NCBI GenBank assembly: GCA_036156195.1
Contig: JAYZUZ010000008.1
Coordinates: forward strand, 62,001-126,000
DNA length: 64,000 nucleotides
DNA from: Abyssibacter sp036156195
GTDB taxonomy: Bacteria > Pseudomonadota > Gammaproteobacteria > Nevskiales > OUC007
Direction of reading: 5' to 3'
This document shows, piece by piece, positions 51,444 through 60,067 of this stretch. Position numbers and translations under genes: made by a program. Within the stretch, counting starts at the first letter, position 1; every line of letters begins with the position of its first letter. The notes beneath the pieces are model-generated. The model ran no database searches. It was not told the origin of the DNA and was given only the letters and a program-made list of their open reading frames with translations.

Positions 51444-52826
51444 CTAGGCCTGGGTGTCCCGGCTCACGCTGTGCAGCCGTGGACGTCCCGATTTCTGGCT
51501 GTACATGCGGCGGTCTGCGGCGGCAATCAATTCTTGTTCGGTGAGTCCATCCGCCGGCGCCAGGGCGTAGCCAATCGAGCCGCGCACGATGATCGACGTG
51601 CCATTGAAGTTCACCGGGCGGTCGAAGACCGTGCCGAAGCGTGACAGCACCGATTCGACGGGCTGTTGCACATTGGCGGTCAGAAAGATTGCGAACTCGT
51701 CGCCTCCCCAACGAGCGGGCAGGTCCGCATCGCGGCAGAGGGTGATCAGGCGATGCGCAACCTCAGCGAGGACGGCATCGCCGGCGCGATGGCCCATGCC
51801 GTCGTTGATCTGCTTGAACCCGTCCAGGTCCACGAAGATCAGGATAAAGCCGTTGCGTCCGTGCACCCGCAACTGATGCAGGCCTTGCCGAATGCGCTCG
51901 TCCAGCCGGCGGCGATTGGCGAGTCCCGTCAATGTGTCTTCCTGGGACAGGCGAATCAGGTCTTCGCGGTGCTGCAACCCCATGTAGAGGCTGAAGGCCA
52001 GAGACAGCGCCAGCACTGCGCTCAGTCCGCGCAGGGTCCACAGCGTGACGATGGTCTTGGGCTCGACCTGCGGTTGAGCGACGTACTCCCAGCCAAAGTC
52101 CGAGACCAGCAGCGGGCGGTCGGGTGCAGCGAAGAGCGCGGCATCGCCCCACATGACGGAGCCGCCGGGGCCATCGTCCCGGACCGCAATGGACAAGTCG
52201 CGAAATGCGGGGTCGGCGAATACATCGAGCAGCAGGCCCCGGATATCTATCACGGTGCTGAGCAGGCCCCAGTACTCGCCCTGACGGAAAATCGGGGCAC
52301 GGTAAATCACGCCCTGGCCGCCCTGCGCCAGGTCGAGCAAGGGTGAGAGCGTGGGCCGGCCGGAGTTGATGGCCTGTTGCACGGCCTCGTACTGGCGAGG
52401 CAGCTTACGGTAATCCAGACCCACGGCGGACGAATTGCCGGCTTCCGGGTAGACGTGTTCCAGCACATAGCCAATGGCCAGGCCGAAGTTGCGGACATGC
52501 TCCGAGTCGGCATAGAGCAGCGCGAAAAGCTCCGTCACCTCACCGGCGTCGAGGCGATCTGCGTTGAGCGTAAAGTACGCGCTCAGGCCGCTGCTCAGAT
52601 ACAGCAGAGAGCCCAGCTCGCTTTCAACCCGGGCCTGCGCCTGGCCCAGAACGACGGCCGCATCGGTATGCGCTTCCGCCTGGGCGGACTGCGCATACAG
52701 GCGCACGCAGGCCTCGCCGACGGCCAGCACGCACAGAAACAACAGGGCCGCGCATACACGCCAACGCAGCTCCGGGGCGAACTGCGCCCAGACTTCTGTC
52801 CACCAAATGCCAATGCTGCGTCTCAA
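51444..52826 (-). CDS. CHASE-domain diguanylate cyclase
   Basis: 460 aa. N-terminal helix (VCAALLFLCVLAVGEACVRL), a periplasmic CHASE sensor domain (about 50-250), a second helix (LRGLSAVLALSLAFSLYMGL), then a GGDEF domain with intact GGDEF and the inhibitory site RDAD five residues upstream. Makes c-di-GMP in response to an external ligand. No EAL domain. It is the second membrane-bound cyclase in the window, with a different sensor from the one at 14.4 kb. Confidence 0.9.
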   Translation of the reverse strand: MRRSIGIWWTEVWAQFAPELRWRVCAALLFLCVLAVGEACVRLYAQSAQAEAHTDAAVVLGQAQARVESELGSLLYLSSGLSAYFTLNADRLDAGEVTELFALLYADSEHVRNFGLAIGYVLEHVYPEAGNSSAVGLDYRKLPRQYEAVQQAINSGRPTLSPLLDLAQGGQGVIYRAPIFRQGEYWGLLSTVIDIRGLLLDVFADPAFRDLSIAVRDDGPGGSVMWGDAALFAAPDRPLLVSDFGWEYVAQPQVEPKTIVTLWTLRGLSAVLALSLAFSLYMGLQHREDLIRLSQEDTLTGLANRRRLDERIRQGLHQLRVHGRNGFILIFVDLDGFKQINDGMGHRAGDAVLAEVAHRLITLCRDADLPARWGGDEFAIFLTANVQQPVESVLSRFGTVFDRPVNFNGTSIIVRGSIGYALAPADGLTEQELIAAADRRMYSQKSGRPRLHSVSRDTQA

Positions 52827-53104
52827 TATGCTTTGCCTGCTACCAGGAGCCGGTACGACCCGTAAAAGCTTCGTGCGGGTACGCGCGTTATAGCGAACGG
52901 GCGGTAAACATCGGGTAACCGGGGCCTTGATGGACGGCTTTGAGGGGCTCCGTTGCTCTGAACAGGTCCGCCGCTAGTCGGACGGCGCTGTGGGGCGTCC
53001 GGCGATTTTTACGCGGGGTTCACGGTTGGAGGGGCGGTGTTCGTGGTCGTGATTTTCGAAGCAGCCTCGGTACCATGGCGGTCCATTTCGTCCAGGCAAC
53101 TCCC

Positions 53105-54097
53105 ATGGAGCAGGCACGCGCATTACGCATTCACCGTGATGATCAGGGCACCCAGGCTCGGATCGAGGCCTGGGCGTCACCCGAGCCCGGCCCGGGCGAG
53201 GTGCGGATCCGAGCGCAGTGGTCCAGCCTGAACTACAAGGATGCCCTGGCCGTCACGGGCAAAGGGAAAATTCTGCGACAGTTTCCGCTCACCGCTGGTA
53301 TCGACGTGGCCGGTGTCGTGGAGGCGTCGCGCACGGAAGGGCTGTCGGAGGGTGATGCCGTGTTGGTCACCGGCTACGGGCTGTCCGAAACGCGGGATGG
53401 TGGATTGTCGAACACCGTGACCGTGCCGGGTGACTGTGTCGTGGCTCTGCCCATGGGGCTGTCCCCGCGCGAGGCCATGGCGTACGGCACGGCAGGATTC
53501 ACCGCAGGGCTGGCGATGTCGCGGCTGTTGGATAACGGGCAGCGGCCGGAGTTGGGGCCGGTGGCCGTCACGGGTGCAACCGGTGGTGTCGGGTCGTATG
53601 CCATCGCGATTCTCAGTCAGCTGGGCTACGACGTGCATGCGCTGTCCCGCAAGTCGGATGCAACCGATTACCTGCGCGGCCTCGGGGCCTCGGAGGTCCA
53701 TGCGCCGGATGCGTTGCCCATTGGTGAGCGACCGCTGGAATCAGGCCGTTATGGCGGCGTCATTGACAATGTGGGCGGCGCTTTACTGTCCCGCCTGCTG
53801 CGCGCAGTCGTCGAGTACGGCAATGTCGCCAGCATTGGTCTGGCAGGGGGCGTCAAGCTCGACATGACCGTGCTGCCGTTCATCTTGCGCGGTGTATCCA
53901 TGGTGGGGGTGCATTCCGTGGAATGCCCGATGTCCCGCCGATTGGATGTTTGGGGCCATTTGGCCAGCGATTGGAAGCCGGCTGTCATGGATCGGATCGT
54001 GACGCGGGAAGTGGCGCTGGATGAAGTGCCAGCGGTTTGTGAGGACATGATTGCGGGGGTGCAAACCGGGCGCACGGTGGTGCGTCTGGCGGACTAG
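53105..54097 (+). CDS. AcuI/YhdH-like quinone oxidoreductase (acrylyl-CoA reductase type)
   Basis: 330 aa from ATG 53105 (MEQARALRIHRDD); ATG 53075 is the alternative. Zinc-free medium-chain reductase. GroES-like N-terminus (WSSLNYKDALAVTGKGKILRQFPLTAGIDVAGVV), NADPH site VTGATGGVGSYAIAILSQLG, and the YhdH/AcuI-specific GGVIDNVGGALLSRLLRAVVEYG and GVHSVECPMSRR. AcuI reduces acrylyl-CoA to propionyl-CoA in 3-hydroxypropionate and DMSP metabolism. No DMSP genes are adjacent, so that role is inference. The 52827-53104 leader holds no supportable gene. Confidence 0.9.
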   Translation: MEQARALRIHRDDQGTQARIEAWASPEPGPGEVRIRAQWSSLNYKDALAVTGKGKILRQFPLTAGIDVAGVVEASRTEGLSEGDAVLVTGYGLSETRDGGLSNTVTVPGDCVVALPMGLSPREAMAYGTAGFTAGLAMSRLLDNGQRPELGPVAVTGATGGVGSYAIAILSQLGYDVHALSRKSDATDYLRGLGASEVHAPDALPIGERPLESGRYGGVIDNVGGALLSRLLRAVVEYGNVASIGLAGGVKLDMTVLPFILRGVSMVGVHSVECPMSRRLDVWGHLASDWKPAVMDRIVTREVALDEVPAVCEDMIAGVQTGRTVVRLAD

Positions 54098-54112
54098 ACC
54101 GGCCCGACGACA

Positions 54113-54142
54113 ACGGGCGACCTGCAGGTGCAGGTCGCCCGT
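54113..54142. terminator. Hairpin between the AcuI-like and EF-hand genes
   Basis: ACGGGCGACCTGC-4 nt-GCAGGTCGCCCGT, 13-bp perfect stem 16 bp after the reductase stop, between convergent genes. No T-tract. Confidence 0.6.
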
Positions 54143-54185
54143 GCCAGCGGCCCATTAACGCTGGGCCAGACCGCCTGTCCCGAAC

Positions 54186-54491
54186 TTATTCGGCGGTTTC
54201 GTCTTCCATCTGCGCCGATGTCTCGGCAATCGCAGAGAACTCGGCCTGCGTCAGCATGTCATCGTGGTTCTCATCCGCCTCGTTGAAGCGCATGGACGCG
54301 GTGCTGTCCGCTTCGGCCTCGGCCTGGCTGATCATGCCGTCGCCATTGGCGTCCAGCGTAGAAAATTCCGTATCGGTCTTGCCGGACAGGTCGATGCCCA
54401 CGTCGGCATTAACGTCAGCGCCCAGCGTATTACCGGCCAGTGCGGAGCCCGTGAACAAAGCGGCGGCGGTGGTGATGATGAGTCGGGTCAT
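54186..54491 (-). CDS. Secreted EF-hand calcium-binding protein
   Basis: 101 aa from ATG 54491, preceded by AGGAGG eight bases upstream. Signal peptide MTRLIITTAAALFTGSALA. Two EF-hand loops: DANGDGMISQAEAE and DENHDDMLTQAEF, both with Asp at positions 1, 3 or 5 and Glu at 12. Highly acidic tail. Probably a periplasmic calcium-binding protein; no enzymatic domain. The 54525-54776 stretch upstream has only two short hairpins (54595-54620, 54671-54693). Confidence 0.87.
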   Translation of the reverse strand: MTRLIITTAAALFTGSALAGNTLGADVNADVGIDLSGKTDTEFSTLDANGDGMISQAEAEADSTASMRFNEADENHDDMLTQAEFSAIAETSAQMEDETAE

Positions 54492-54776
54492 GTCGTGACC
54501 TCCTGTCATGCGAATGGAATGCAAGTGATGCGCAATCCATGGCGCAACCGGCGTGCCAGGAAATTCAGGCCAAAAATCAATTATTTACAGTTGTTGCCTG
54601 TCGTTACTCAGCGACAGGCAGGCTCGTCGGATGCGCGGGATAACGTCTGAAAAGCCCGCTGGGATCGGGCGTGCCGCCGCGTCGTGGCGGCACGACAGGG
54701 CCGAGGGAAGCAGCACCACCAAGACGGAGCCGGTTTTCAGGCAGCAACTTGGCGGCGCGAGTAGATCGGTCTTTCC

Positions 54777-55511
54777 CTAATGCGTGAATTGGGCGCCATT
54801 CACGGGAATGTTGGCGCCGTTGATGTAGGCGGTGGTCGGGCGGCACAGAAAGGCCACCACCTCCGCGATCTCCTCCGGGCGACCGAAGCGGCCTGCCGGG
54901 ATGCCGGCGAGAATGCGCTCACGCACGGGCTCGGGCACGGCGCGAATCATGGGTGAGTCGATGTAGCCGGGCGAGACCGTGTTGACGGTGATGCCATGTC
55001 GCGCCACTTCCTGGGCCAGGGCCATGGTGAATCCGTGCATCCCGGCCTTGGCGGCAGAATAATTCGTCTGGCCGAACTGACCTTTTTGTCCGTTGACCGA
55101 CGATATATTCACGATGCGACCGTTTTCGGCGGCAATCATGTTCGGAATGACTTTCCGGCAGGTGTTGAACACGCTGCTGAGGTTGGCGTCGATCACCGCC
55201 TGCCAGTCATCAGCGTCCATGCGTTTCAGCGGTGCGTCCCGGGTGATGCCGGCGGCGTTGACCAGGGCTTCGATGGGGCCCATGGCCGACTGAATCGCTG
55301 CCAGCGTTTCGCCGGTGGCCGCAAAGTCGGATAACTCCGCCAGCCAGGCCTTGACCGGGAACCCGGCTTGCTCGACCCACTGTTCTATGCGGTCCGCCTC
55401 GCTGGGGTGGCCAATGGCGGCCACTGTCCAGCCTTCAGCTGCCAGGCTGCGGCAGATCTCGGTCCCGATGGTCCCGGTGCCTCCGGTGACAACGGCGATG
55501 CGCTGATTCAT
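54777..55511 (-). CDS. phaB: Acetoacetyl-CoA reductase (PhaB type SDR)
   Basis: 244 aa from ATG 55511 (GAGAGGAG upstream). NADPH motif TGGTGTIGTEIC, catalytic NISSVNGQKGQFGQTNYSAAKAGMHG with the Ser-Tyr-Lys set, and the PhaB-typical SPGYIDSPMIRAVPEPVRE. Reduces acetoacetyl-CoA to (R)-3-hydroxybutyryl-CoA for polyhydroxyalkanoate synthesis. No phaC or phaA is in the window. Divergent from the TetR operon, sharing the 55512-55775 control region. Confidence 0.9.
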   Translation of the reverse strand: MNQRIAVVTGGTGTIGTEICRSLAAEGWTVAAIGHPSEADRIEQWVEQAGFPVKAWLAELSDFAATGETLAAIQSAMGPIEALVNAAGITRDAPLKRMDADDWQAVIDANLSSVFNTCRKVIPNMIAAENGRIVNISSVNGQKGQFGQTNYSAAKAGMHGFTMALAQEVARHGITVNTVSPGYIDSPMIRAVPEPVRERILAGIPAGRFGRPEEIAEVVAFLCRPTTAYINGANIPVNGAQFTH

Positions 55512-55615
55512 TGCGTGCTCCTCTCGCTTAACGCGTCCCCGGGCCGGGGCGCGTGCTTGTGGTCTTGGGAAGGGCGGCGTCACGCCCTGCTTGGATCGGC
55601 TCCATCCGCCCTCGG

Positions 55616-55644
55616 TTGACAGCAGCTGAACCGATCTCTAGCGT
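55616..55644 (+). promoter_or_regulatory. Candidate sigma-70 promoter of the TetR operon
   Basis: TTGACA at 55616-55621, 17-bp spacer, TAGCGT at 55639-55644. The -35 is perfect and the -10 weak. Confidence 0.5.
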
Positions 55645-55648
55645 ACTG

Positions 55649-55672
55649 AAACCTGAATCACCTGTCAGGTTT
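55649..55672. promoter_or_regulatory. Inverted repeat, candidate TetR operator
   Basis: AAACCTGA-ATCACCTG-TCAGGTTT, perfect eight-bp arms with eight-bp spacer. It starts four bases past the -10 element, so a bound regulator would cover the transcription start. Confidence 0.6.
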
Positions 55673-55775
55673 GGCTGGCGAGACCCGTAATCAAACGGGC
55701 GAGACCACGGTGTACCGGCTTTGACAGGTCTGGCGTGCGAGACAAGGTGGCCGCGTTGCGGCCCGAGGACGAGAC

Positions 55776-56387
55776 ATGACGCGCAACGACAAGGTCGTGG
55801 CGATCAAGAAGCCGGCGACCAAACGCGGCGAGGCCACGCGCCGCCGCTTACTGGCGGCCGCCGAGGCCGAGTTTGGCCAGAAGGGATACCACGCCGCATC
55901 GGTGTCGGGCATTACCAGCGAGGCCGGTGTCGGTCAGGGCACCTACTACCTGTATTTCGACAGCAAGGAAGCCGCGTTCAGAGCGCTGGTTGCAGATGTG
56001 TCCGTGGGCGTTCGCCGGGCGATGGCAGAGGCCGTCTCGGTGGCACCCGACCGGATGACGGCCGAGCGCATGGGCCTAGAAGGCTTTGTGCGCTACGTCT
56101 TCGAGCATCCGCATTTGTACCGGATCATCCAGGAGTCGCAATTCGTCGACGAGGCGTTGTTCAAACGCTACTACCGGGATCTGGCTGCGGGCTACGCCGC
56201 AGTGCTCGAGCGCGCAACAGACGCAGGTGAACTAGCCCCGGGTGATGCCGAGACACGCGCTTGGGCGATCATGGGGATCGGCCACTTCCTGGGGCTGCGG
56301 TTCGCTGTCTGGGAGGGCATTGAGACGCCGGACAGTGTGATGGATGCGGTCATGGACTTGCTGGCCCGCGGCATGGCTCCCCGATGA
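55776..56387 (+). CDS. TetR-family regulator of the downstream operon
   Basis: 203 aa. HTH at residues 25-65: LLAAAEAEFGQKGYHAASVSGITSEAGVGQGTYYLYFDSKEAAF. C-terminal ligand domain resembles TetR_C regulators responding to acyl compounds. GAGGACGAG precedes ATG 55776. The stop overlaps the next start (ATGA), so the regulator is the first gene of the operon it probably controls. The operator candidate is about 100 bp upstream. Confidence 0.9.
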   Translation: MTRNDKVVAIKKPATKRGEATRRRLLAAAEAEFGQKGYHAASVSGITSEAGVGQGTYYLYFDSKEAAFRALVADVSVGVRRAMAEAVSVAPDRMTAERMGLEGFVRYVFEHPHLYRIIQESQFVDEALFKRYYRDLAAGYAAVLERATDAGELAPGDAETRAWAIMGIGHFLGLRFAVWEGIETPDSVMDAVMDLLARGMAPR

Positions 56388-57391
56388 CGGCGGTTTCGGT
56401 AACAGGCCTGGGCACCTACCTGCCCGAGCAGCGGATGACGGCAGCCGATATCGCCACGGCCAGTGGTCTCCCGGAGTGGGTGGTCACCGACAAGCTCGGA
56501 ATCCGGGAAAAGCGTCTGCCCGGACCCGACGACCACACGAATGTCATGGGTTTGCGTGCGGCCGAGCAAGCGTTGGCCGATGCCGGAATCCAGGCCGACG
56601 AGATCGATGTGGTGATCTCGATCAACGAAGAGCACAAGGACTACCCCGTCTGGACCTCGGGCATCAAGCTGGCGCATGACCTGGGTGCCTCGCGCGCATG
56701 GGCTTACGATATCGGCCAGAAATGCGGGACCAGTGTGCTGGCCTTGAAGCAGGCGCGCGATCTGCTGGTTGCGGACCCGCGCGTGGACACGGTTCTCATC
56801 GCCGGGGGCTATCGCAACTGCGATCTGATCGACTACCAGGACCCGAACGTCCGCTTCCTCTACAACCTCGCCGCTGGCGGTGCCGCCGTCGTTGTGCAGC
56901 GAACCGATTCCGGCCACAGGATTCTCGACAGCGCGTTCCGCACCGACGGCGCGTTCTCCCTGGATGTGATTGTTCCGGTCGGAGGGACCCGCGAACCGTT
57001 GCGCCCTGACAATGTAGGCGAGTACAGGCTGACCGTACCGGACCCCGCTGGAATGAAGTCGCGTCTGGATGCCAAGTCCATGGCCAACTTCGTCGGCGTG
57101 GTCGAAGACGCGCTTGAGCGCTCTGGTCGCGCGCCAGCCGACGTCGATCACGTCGCGATGCTGCACATGAAGCGCAGTGCACATGATCACGTCCTGGATA
57201 CGCTGGGCATTGCGCAGGACCGCTCGATCTACCTGGCCGACTACGGCCATATGGGTCAGGTGGATCAGATTCTTTCGCTGCAACTTGCAGCCAGCGCTGG
57301 CCGGCTGTCGCCAGGCAGCCTCGCTGTTCTGGTTGCCGCAGGTATCGGCTACGTCTGGAACGCGCTCTGTCTGGAATGGGGTGCACGGTGA
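56384..57391 (+). CDS. KAS III/FabH-like condensing enzyme with altered triad
   Basis: 335 aa, thiolase-fold. N-terminal SVTGLGTYLPEQRMTAADI, catalytic Cys114 in DIGQKCGTSVLAL, His261 in AMLHMKRSAHD. At the position where FabH has the active-site Asn (GNTS), this protein reads DYGHMGQVD, so the Asn is replaced by His289. Relatives include KAS III, OleA and CoA-acyl condensing enzymes. Gene order suggests it acts on the product of the following acyl-CoA ligase. Coupled by ATGA to the regulator and by GTGA to the ligase. Condensing activity is inferred, not proven. Confidence 0.82.
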   Translation: MTAVSVTGLGTYLPEQRMTAADIATASGLPEWVVTDKLGIREKRLPGPDDHTNVMGLRAAEQALADAGIQADEIDVVISINEEHKDYPVWTSGIKLAHDLGASRAWAYDIGQKCGTSVLALKQARDLLVADPRVDTVLIAGGYRNCDLIDYQDPNVRFLYNLAAGGAAVVVQRTDSGHRILDSAFRTDGAFSLDVIVPVGGTREPLRPDNVGEYRLTVPDPAGMKSRLDAKSMANFVGVVEDALERSGRAPADVDHVAMLHMKRSAHDHVLDTLGIAQDRSIYLADYGHMGQVDQILSLQLAASAGRLSPGSLAVLVAAGIGYVWNALCLEWGAR

Positions 57392-58878
57392 CTGGGCATC
57401 CGCTGCTGAACACGCTGACCGCAGATCGCCCGGCGTTGCACTGGGATGGCTGCTGGTACCCCTATGGTGAGCTGGTCGAGCGGGCTGCCCGGTGCGCCGC
57501 CGCCCTGCAGGAACGCGGACTGGTGCCCGGGGATGCCGTGGCCGTGCTGGCGCCCAACCACGTGATTCATGTGGACCTGATGCTGGCATGCATGCAGACC
57601 GGGGTGGCCTATGCGCCGTTGAACACGCGGCTGGCCGGACCCGAACAGCAAGCGCTACTGGATCGCATTCGCCCGCGCTGGCTGTATTGCGATTCTTCGC
57701 ATGCGGGTCATGTGGGGCAGCCTGCCTGCGCGGTTGAACGGATCGGCGACGACGAAAACTGGCTGGCTCCGGAAGGCGTGGCCGCTCACGGCGGTATCGA
57801 CCCGTCCCAGATTGCCATGCTGCTGCAAACCGGTGGTAGCACCGGTTTGCCGAAGGCCGCCAGAATCCCACTGCGACAAATCCTGACCAACGCGACCCAT
57901 ACGGTTCGTGCCTGGGGGCTGGGCCCGGAGGATTGCGTCATCCAGGCGACGCCGGCCTTTCATGCTGCGGTCAACGTGCTGAGTACGCCGATCTGGTCGG
58001 CGGGTGGTCGCGTTGTGTGGCTGCCCCGGTTCGACCCGACCGAGTACCTCGCGGCGGTGGAGCGGCACCGAGCGACCGTGTTGTTTCTGGTGCCAACGAT
58101 GTACCAGATGCTGGCGGAATCACCGGGATTCGACACGGCAGACCTGAGTAGCGTGCGCTTTGCGATCTCCGGTGGCGCCCCCTGCCCGGCGCCTCTGCGG
58201 GCGCGATTCGCTGCCAAGCAGGTGCCGTTTCGGCAAGGGTACGGCCTGACCGAAGCGGGCGTGAATTGCTTTACGTTGGAGCAAGACGCCGCAGACCAGG
58301 CTCCCGACGCAGTGGGCGTGCCCATGCCGGGGACCCAGGCCGTGCTGAGGGACAGCGCGGGTCTGCCCGTGCCAAATGGCGCCGTCGGTGAACTCACCCT
58401 CGCTGGTGACCATGTGTTCGCCGGCTATCTCAACCAGCCGGATGAGACCCGCGCGGCACTGAGGGACGGCTGGTTATGGACCGGAGACCTGGCGCGCATT
58501 GGTGACGACGGTCTGTGGCGCATTGTGGGTCGTCGCAAAGAGATGTTCATCTCAGGCGGTGAGAACGTGTACCCCGCTGAGGTCGAGCAAGCCATCGTTG
58601 CGAACACACCGGCTGCGCAATGCGCCGTGATCAGTATCCCCGATGCCCGCTGGGGAGAAGTTGGCGTGGCCATCATCACAGATTGTGAGTGGCTGACCGA
58701 GCAAATGCGCTCTGCTCTCAAGCCGCATCTGGCGGGTTACAAGCTGCCCCGCCATGTCCTGCATTGCACCGAGCTCCCGACCACGGGGGCCGGAAAAATC
58801 GATAAACCAGCGCTAAGACGCTGGGCGATCACCGCGTTGAACTTGGAGGAGACACATGAACCGGCTGCGACTGGCTAG
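57388..58878 (+). CDS. Acyl-CoA synthetase (AMP-binding ligase)
   Basis: About 496 aa. GTG 57388 overlaps the preceding stop; ATG 57376 is possible. ANL-superfamily motifs: P-loop QTGGSTGLPKAAR, RQGYGLTEAG, GWLWTGDLARIGDDGLWRIVGRRKEMFISGGENVYP and the C-terminal catalytic Lys in TGAGKIDKPALR. It activates a carboxylic acid to the acyl-CoA via acyl-AMP. Chain or ring preference is not readable. The next gene starts inside its 3' end (58856). Confidence 0.92.
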   Translation: MTGHPLLNTLTADRPALHWDGCWYPYGELVERAARCAAALQERGLVPGDAVAVLAPNHVIHVDLMLACMQTGVAYAPLNTRLAGPEQQALLDRIRPRWLYCDSSHAGHVGQPACAVERIGDDENWLAPEGVAAHGGIDPSQIAMLLQTGGSTGLPKAARIPLRQILTNATHTVRAWGLGPEDCVIQATPAFHAAVNVLSTPIWSAGGRVVWLPRFDPTEYLAAVERHRATVLFLVPTMYQMLAESPGFDTADLSSVRFAISGGAPCPAPLRARFAAKQVPFRQGYGLTEAGVNCFTLEQDAADQAPDAVGVPMPGTQAVLRDSAGLPVPNGAVGELTLAGDHVFAGYLNQPDETRAALRDGWLWTGDLARIGDDGLWRIVGRRKEMFISGGENVYPAEVEQAIVANTPAAQCAVISIPDARWGEVGVAIITDCEWLTEQMRSALKPHLAGYKLPRHVLHCTELPTTGAGKIDKPALRRWAITALNLEETHEPAATG

Positions 58879-60067
58879 CCTGGCCCTGCTGCTTGCGTGC
58901 TCCGCGCAGGCGCAGGATGTACTTGAACCGGTGCCGCAAATGGGTCGGTACATGCCGCTGTACCCGGGGCAGTACGTCAATCTGGCGTACCTGCGCGACG
59001 CCCGGGACAGCAGCTTCGACGCAAACGGGCAGCGGCAGGAATCTGCGGTGCCCACGCTGGACAACGCCAGCGACATGCCGAGGACGGACGCCGTGGCCAC
59101 CTTCACCTGGCATTTTCCGCTGTTCGAGGACTATGCCCTGCCGTTCATTTCGTCGCGGACCTGGCTGGCGCGCGTCACCCTGCGCTACGGCGATATGGAC
59201 ACCCGCGGCGCGCTGGCCGCCTTCATCAACGATGACAGCGACGACGCCGACACTGATGCGGATGACCTCCGTAACAACGGGGCCGGCGTGGGCGATCTAC
59301 TGCTGGAATTCGGTGGGTTTCTGATTGGGTCGGACGATTGGCGCAGCGGGGGGCCTCGGCCATTCGCGGTGCTGCTCACCGGCGGGCTGAACGTGAATCT
59401 GGGGCAGTATGACCGCGATGCCCCAACCAGCTCGGGTACGAACACGCCGAGCCTGCGCGTTCATCTCGGCACCCACTGGGCACCCACGGCATCCACCTTG
59501 ATCGATGCGGGCGCAGGCCTGCGGCTGTTCTACGAAAACCAGGACGCGGCCTTTGGCGCGCTGGCACCAGACCTGCCGGGGGATGCACTGGTTTGGGATC
59601 TCAGCATCAGCCAACGGCTGGGTTCGCGCGTGTTTGTCTCTGCCTTCGCCACCGGCTACGACGGCGACCCCAATCGGTACGACAACCCGCGCTTTGCCCC
59701 CAACCCGCCGGAGCCCGGCACCGGCGGCGACAACTATCCGACCCCGGGGCTTTATTACGACAACGGGATCCAGCGCCGCTCGGCCGGCTTGGGTCTGGAA
59801 TGGTTTGCCAGCCAGAACCTGAAGCTGGGCCTGCATTGGGACCACCCGCTATCGGGCGCCAGCGGACAGTTCGACCTGCCGTATACCGACAGGAATCCAG
59901 CCGGGTGCACCCCCGGCTCGGTGGGCTGCACCACCACCGACGGCGATACGGTACGCGTCGACGGTTACGGCCATGCCCGGGTGTTCGCCTCCGACCGCTG
60001 GATGCTTTCGGCCACCTATCGCTTCGGCGAGGGCGACACATTCACCTGCGTGGGGTGTGAGCAATGA
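58856..60067 (+). CDS. Outer-membrane protein, barrel type, copy 1
   Basis: 403 aa. GGAGGAG precedes ATG 58856; signal peptide ends SAQAQ. The mature protein is rich in Tyr, Asp, Gly and aromatic beta-strands (FLIGSDDWRSGG, LKLGLHWDHPL) and ends in ATYRFGEGDTFTC. A high Asp/Asn loop content and DDDADTDADD segment look calcium-like. Related in style to the Phenol_MetA_deg/transporter barrel family found with hydrocarbon and aromatic degradation genes. Function inferred from the operon: outer-membrane passage of the substrate. Overlaps the ligase by 23 bp and gene 60064 by four. Confidence 0.78.
   Translation: MNRLRLASLALLLACSAQAQDVLEPVPQMGRYMPLYPGQYVNLAYLRDARDSSFDANGQRQESAVPTLDNASDMPRTDAVATFTWHFPLFEDYALPFISSRTWLARVTLRYGDMDTRGALAAFINDDSDDADTDADDLRNNGAGVGDLLLEFGGFLIGSDDWRSGGPRPFAVLLTGGLNVNLGQYDRDAPTSSGTNTPSLRVHLGTHWAPTASTLIDAGAGLRLFYENQDAAFGALAPDLPGDALVWDLSISQRLGSRVFVSAFATGYDGDPNRYDNPRFAPNPPEPGTGGDNYPTPGLYYDNGIQRRSAGLGLEWFASQNLKLGLHWDHPLSGASGQFDLPYTDRNPAGCTPGSVGCTTTDGDTVRVDGYGHARVFASDRWMLSATYRFGEGDTFTCVGCEQ

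Noticed and set aside
54525..54776. Possible small gene between the EF-hand and phaB genes
   Set aside because: Frames here lack a ribosome site and conserved-looking sequence; only two short hairpins are visible.
56192..57871. 559-aa antisense reading frame over the KAS III-like and ligase genes
   Set aside because: High-GC shadow: no start signal or domain, low-complexity Arg/Ala/Pro composition, and the sense-strand frames contain catalytic motifs.
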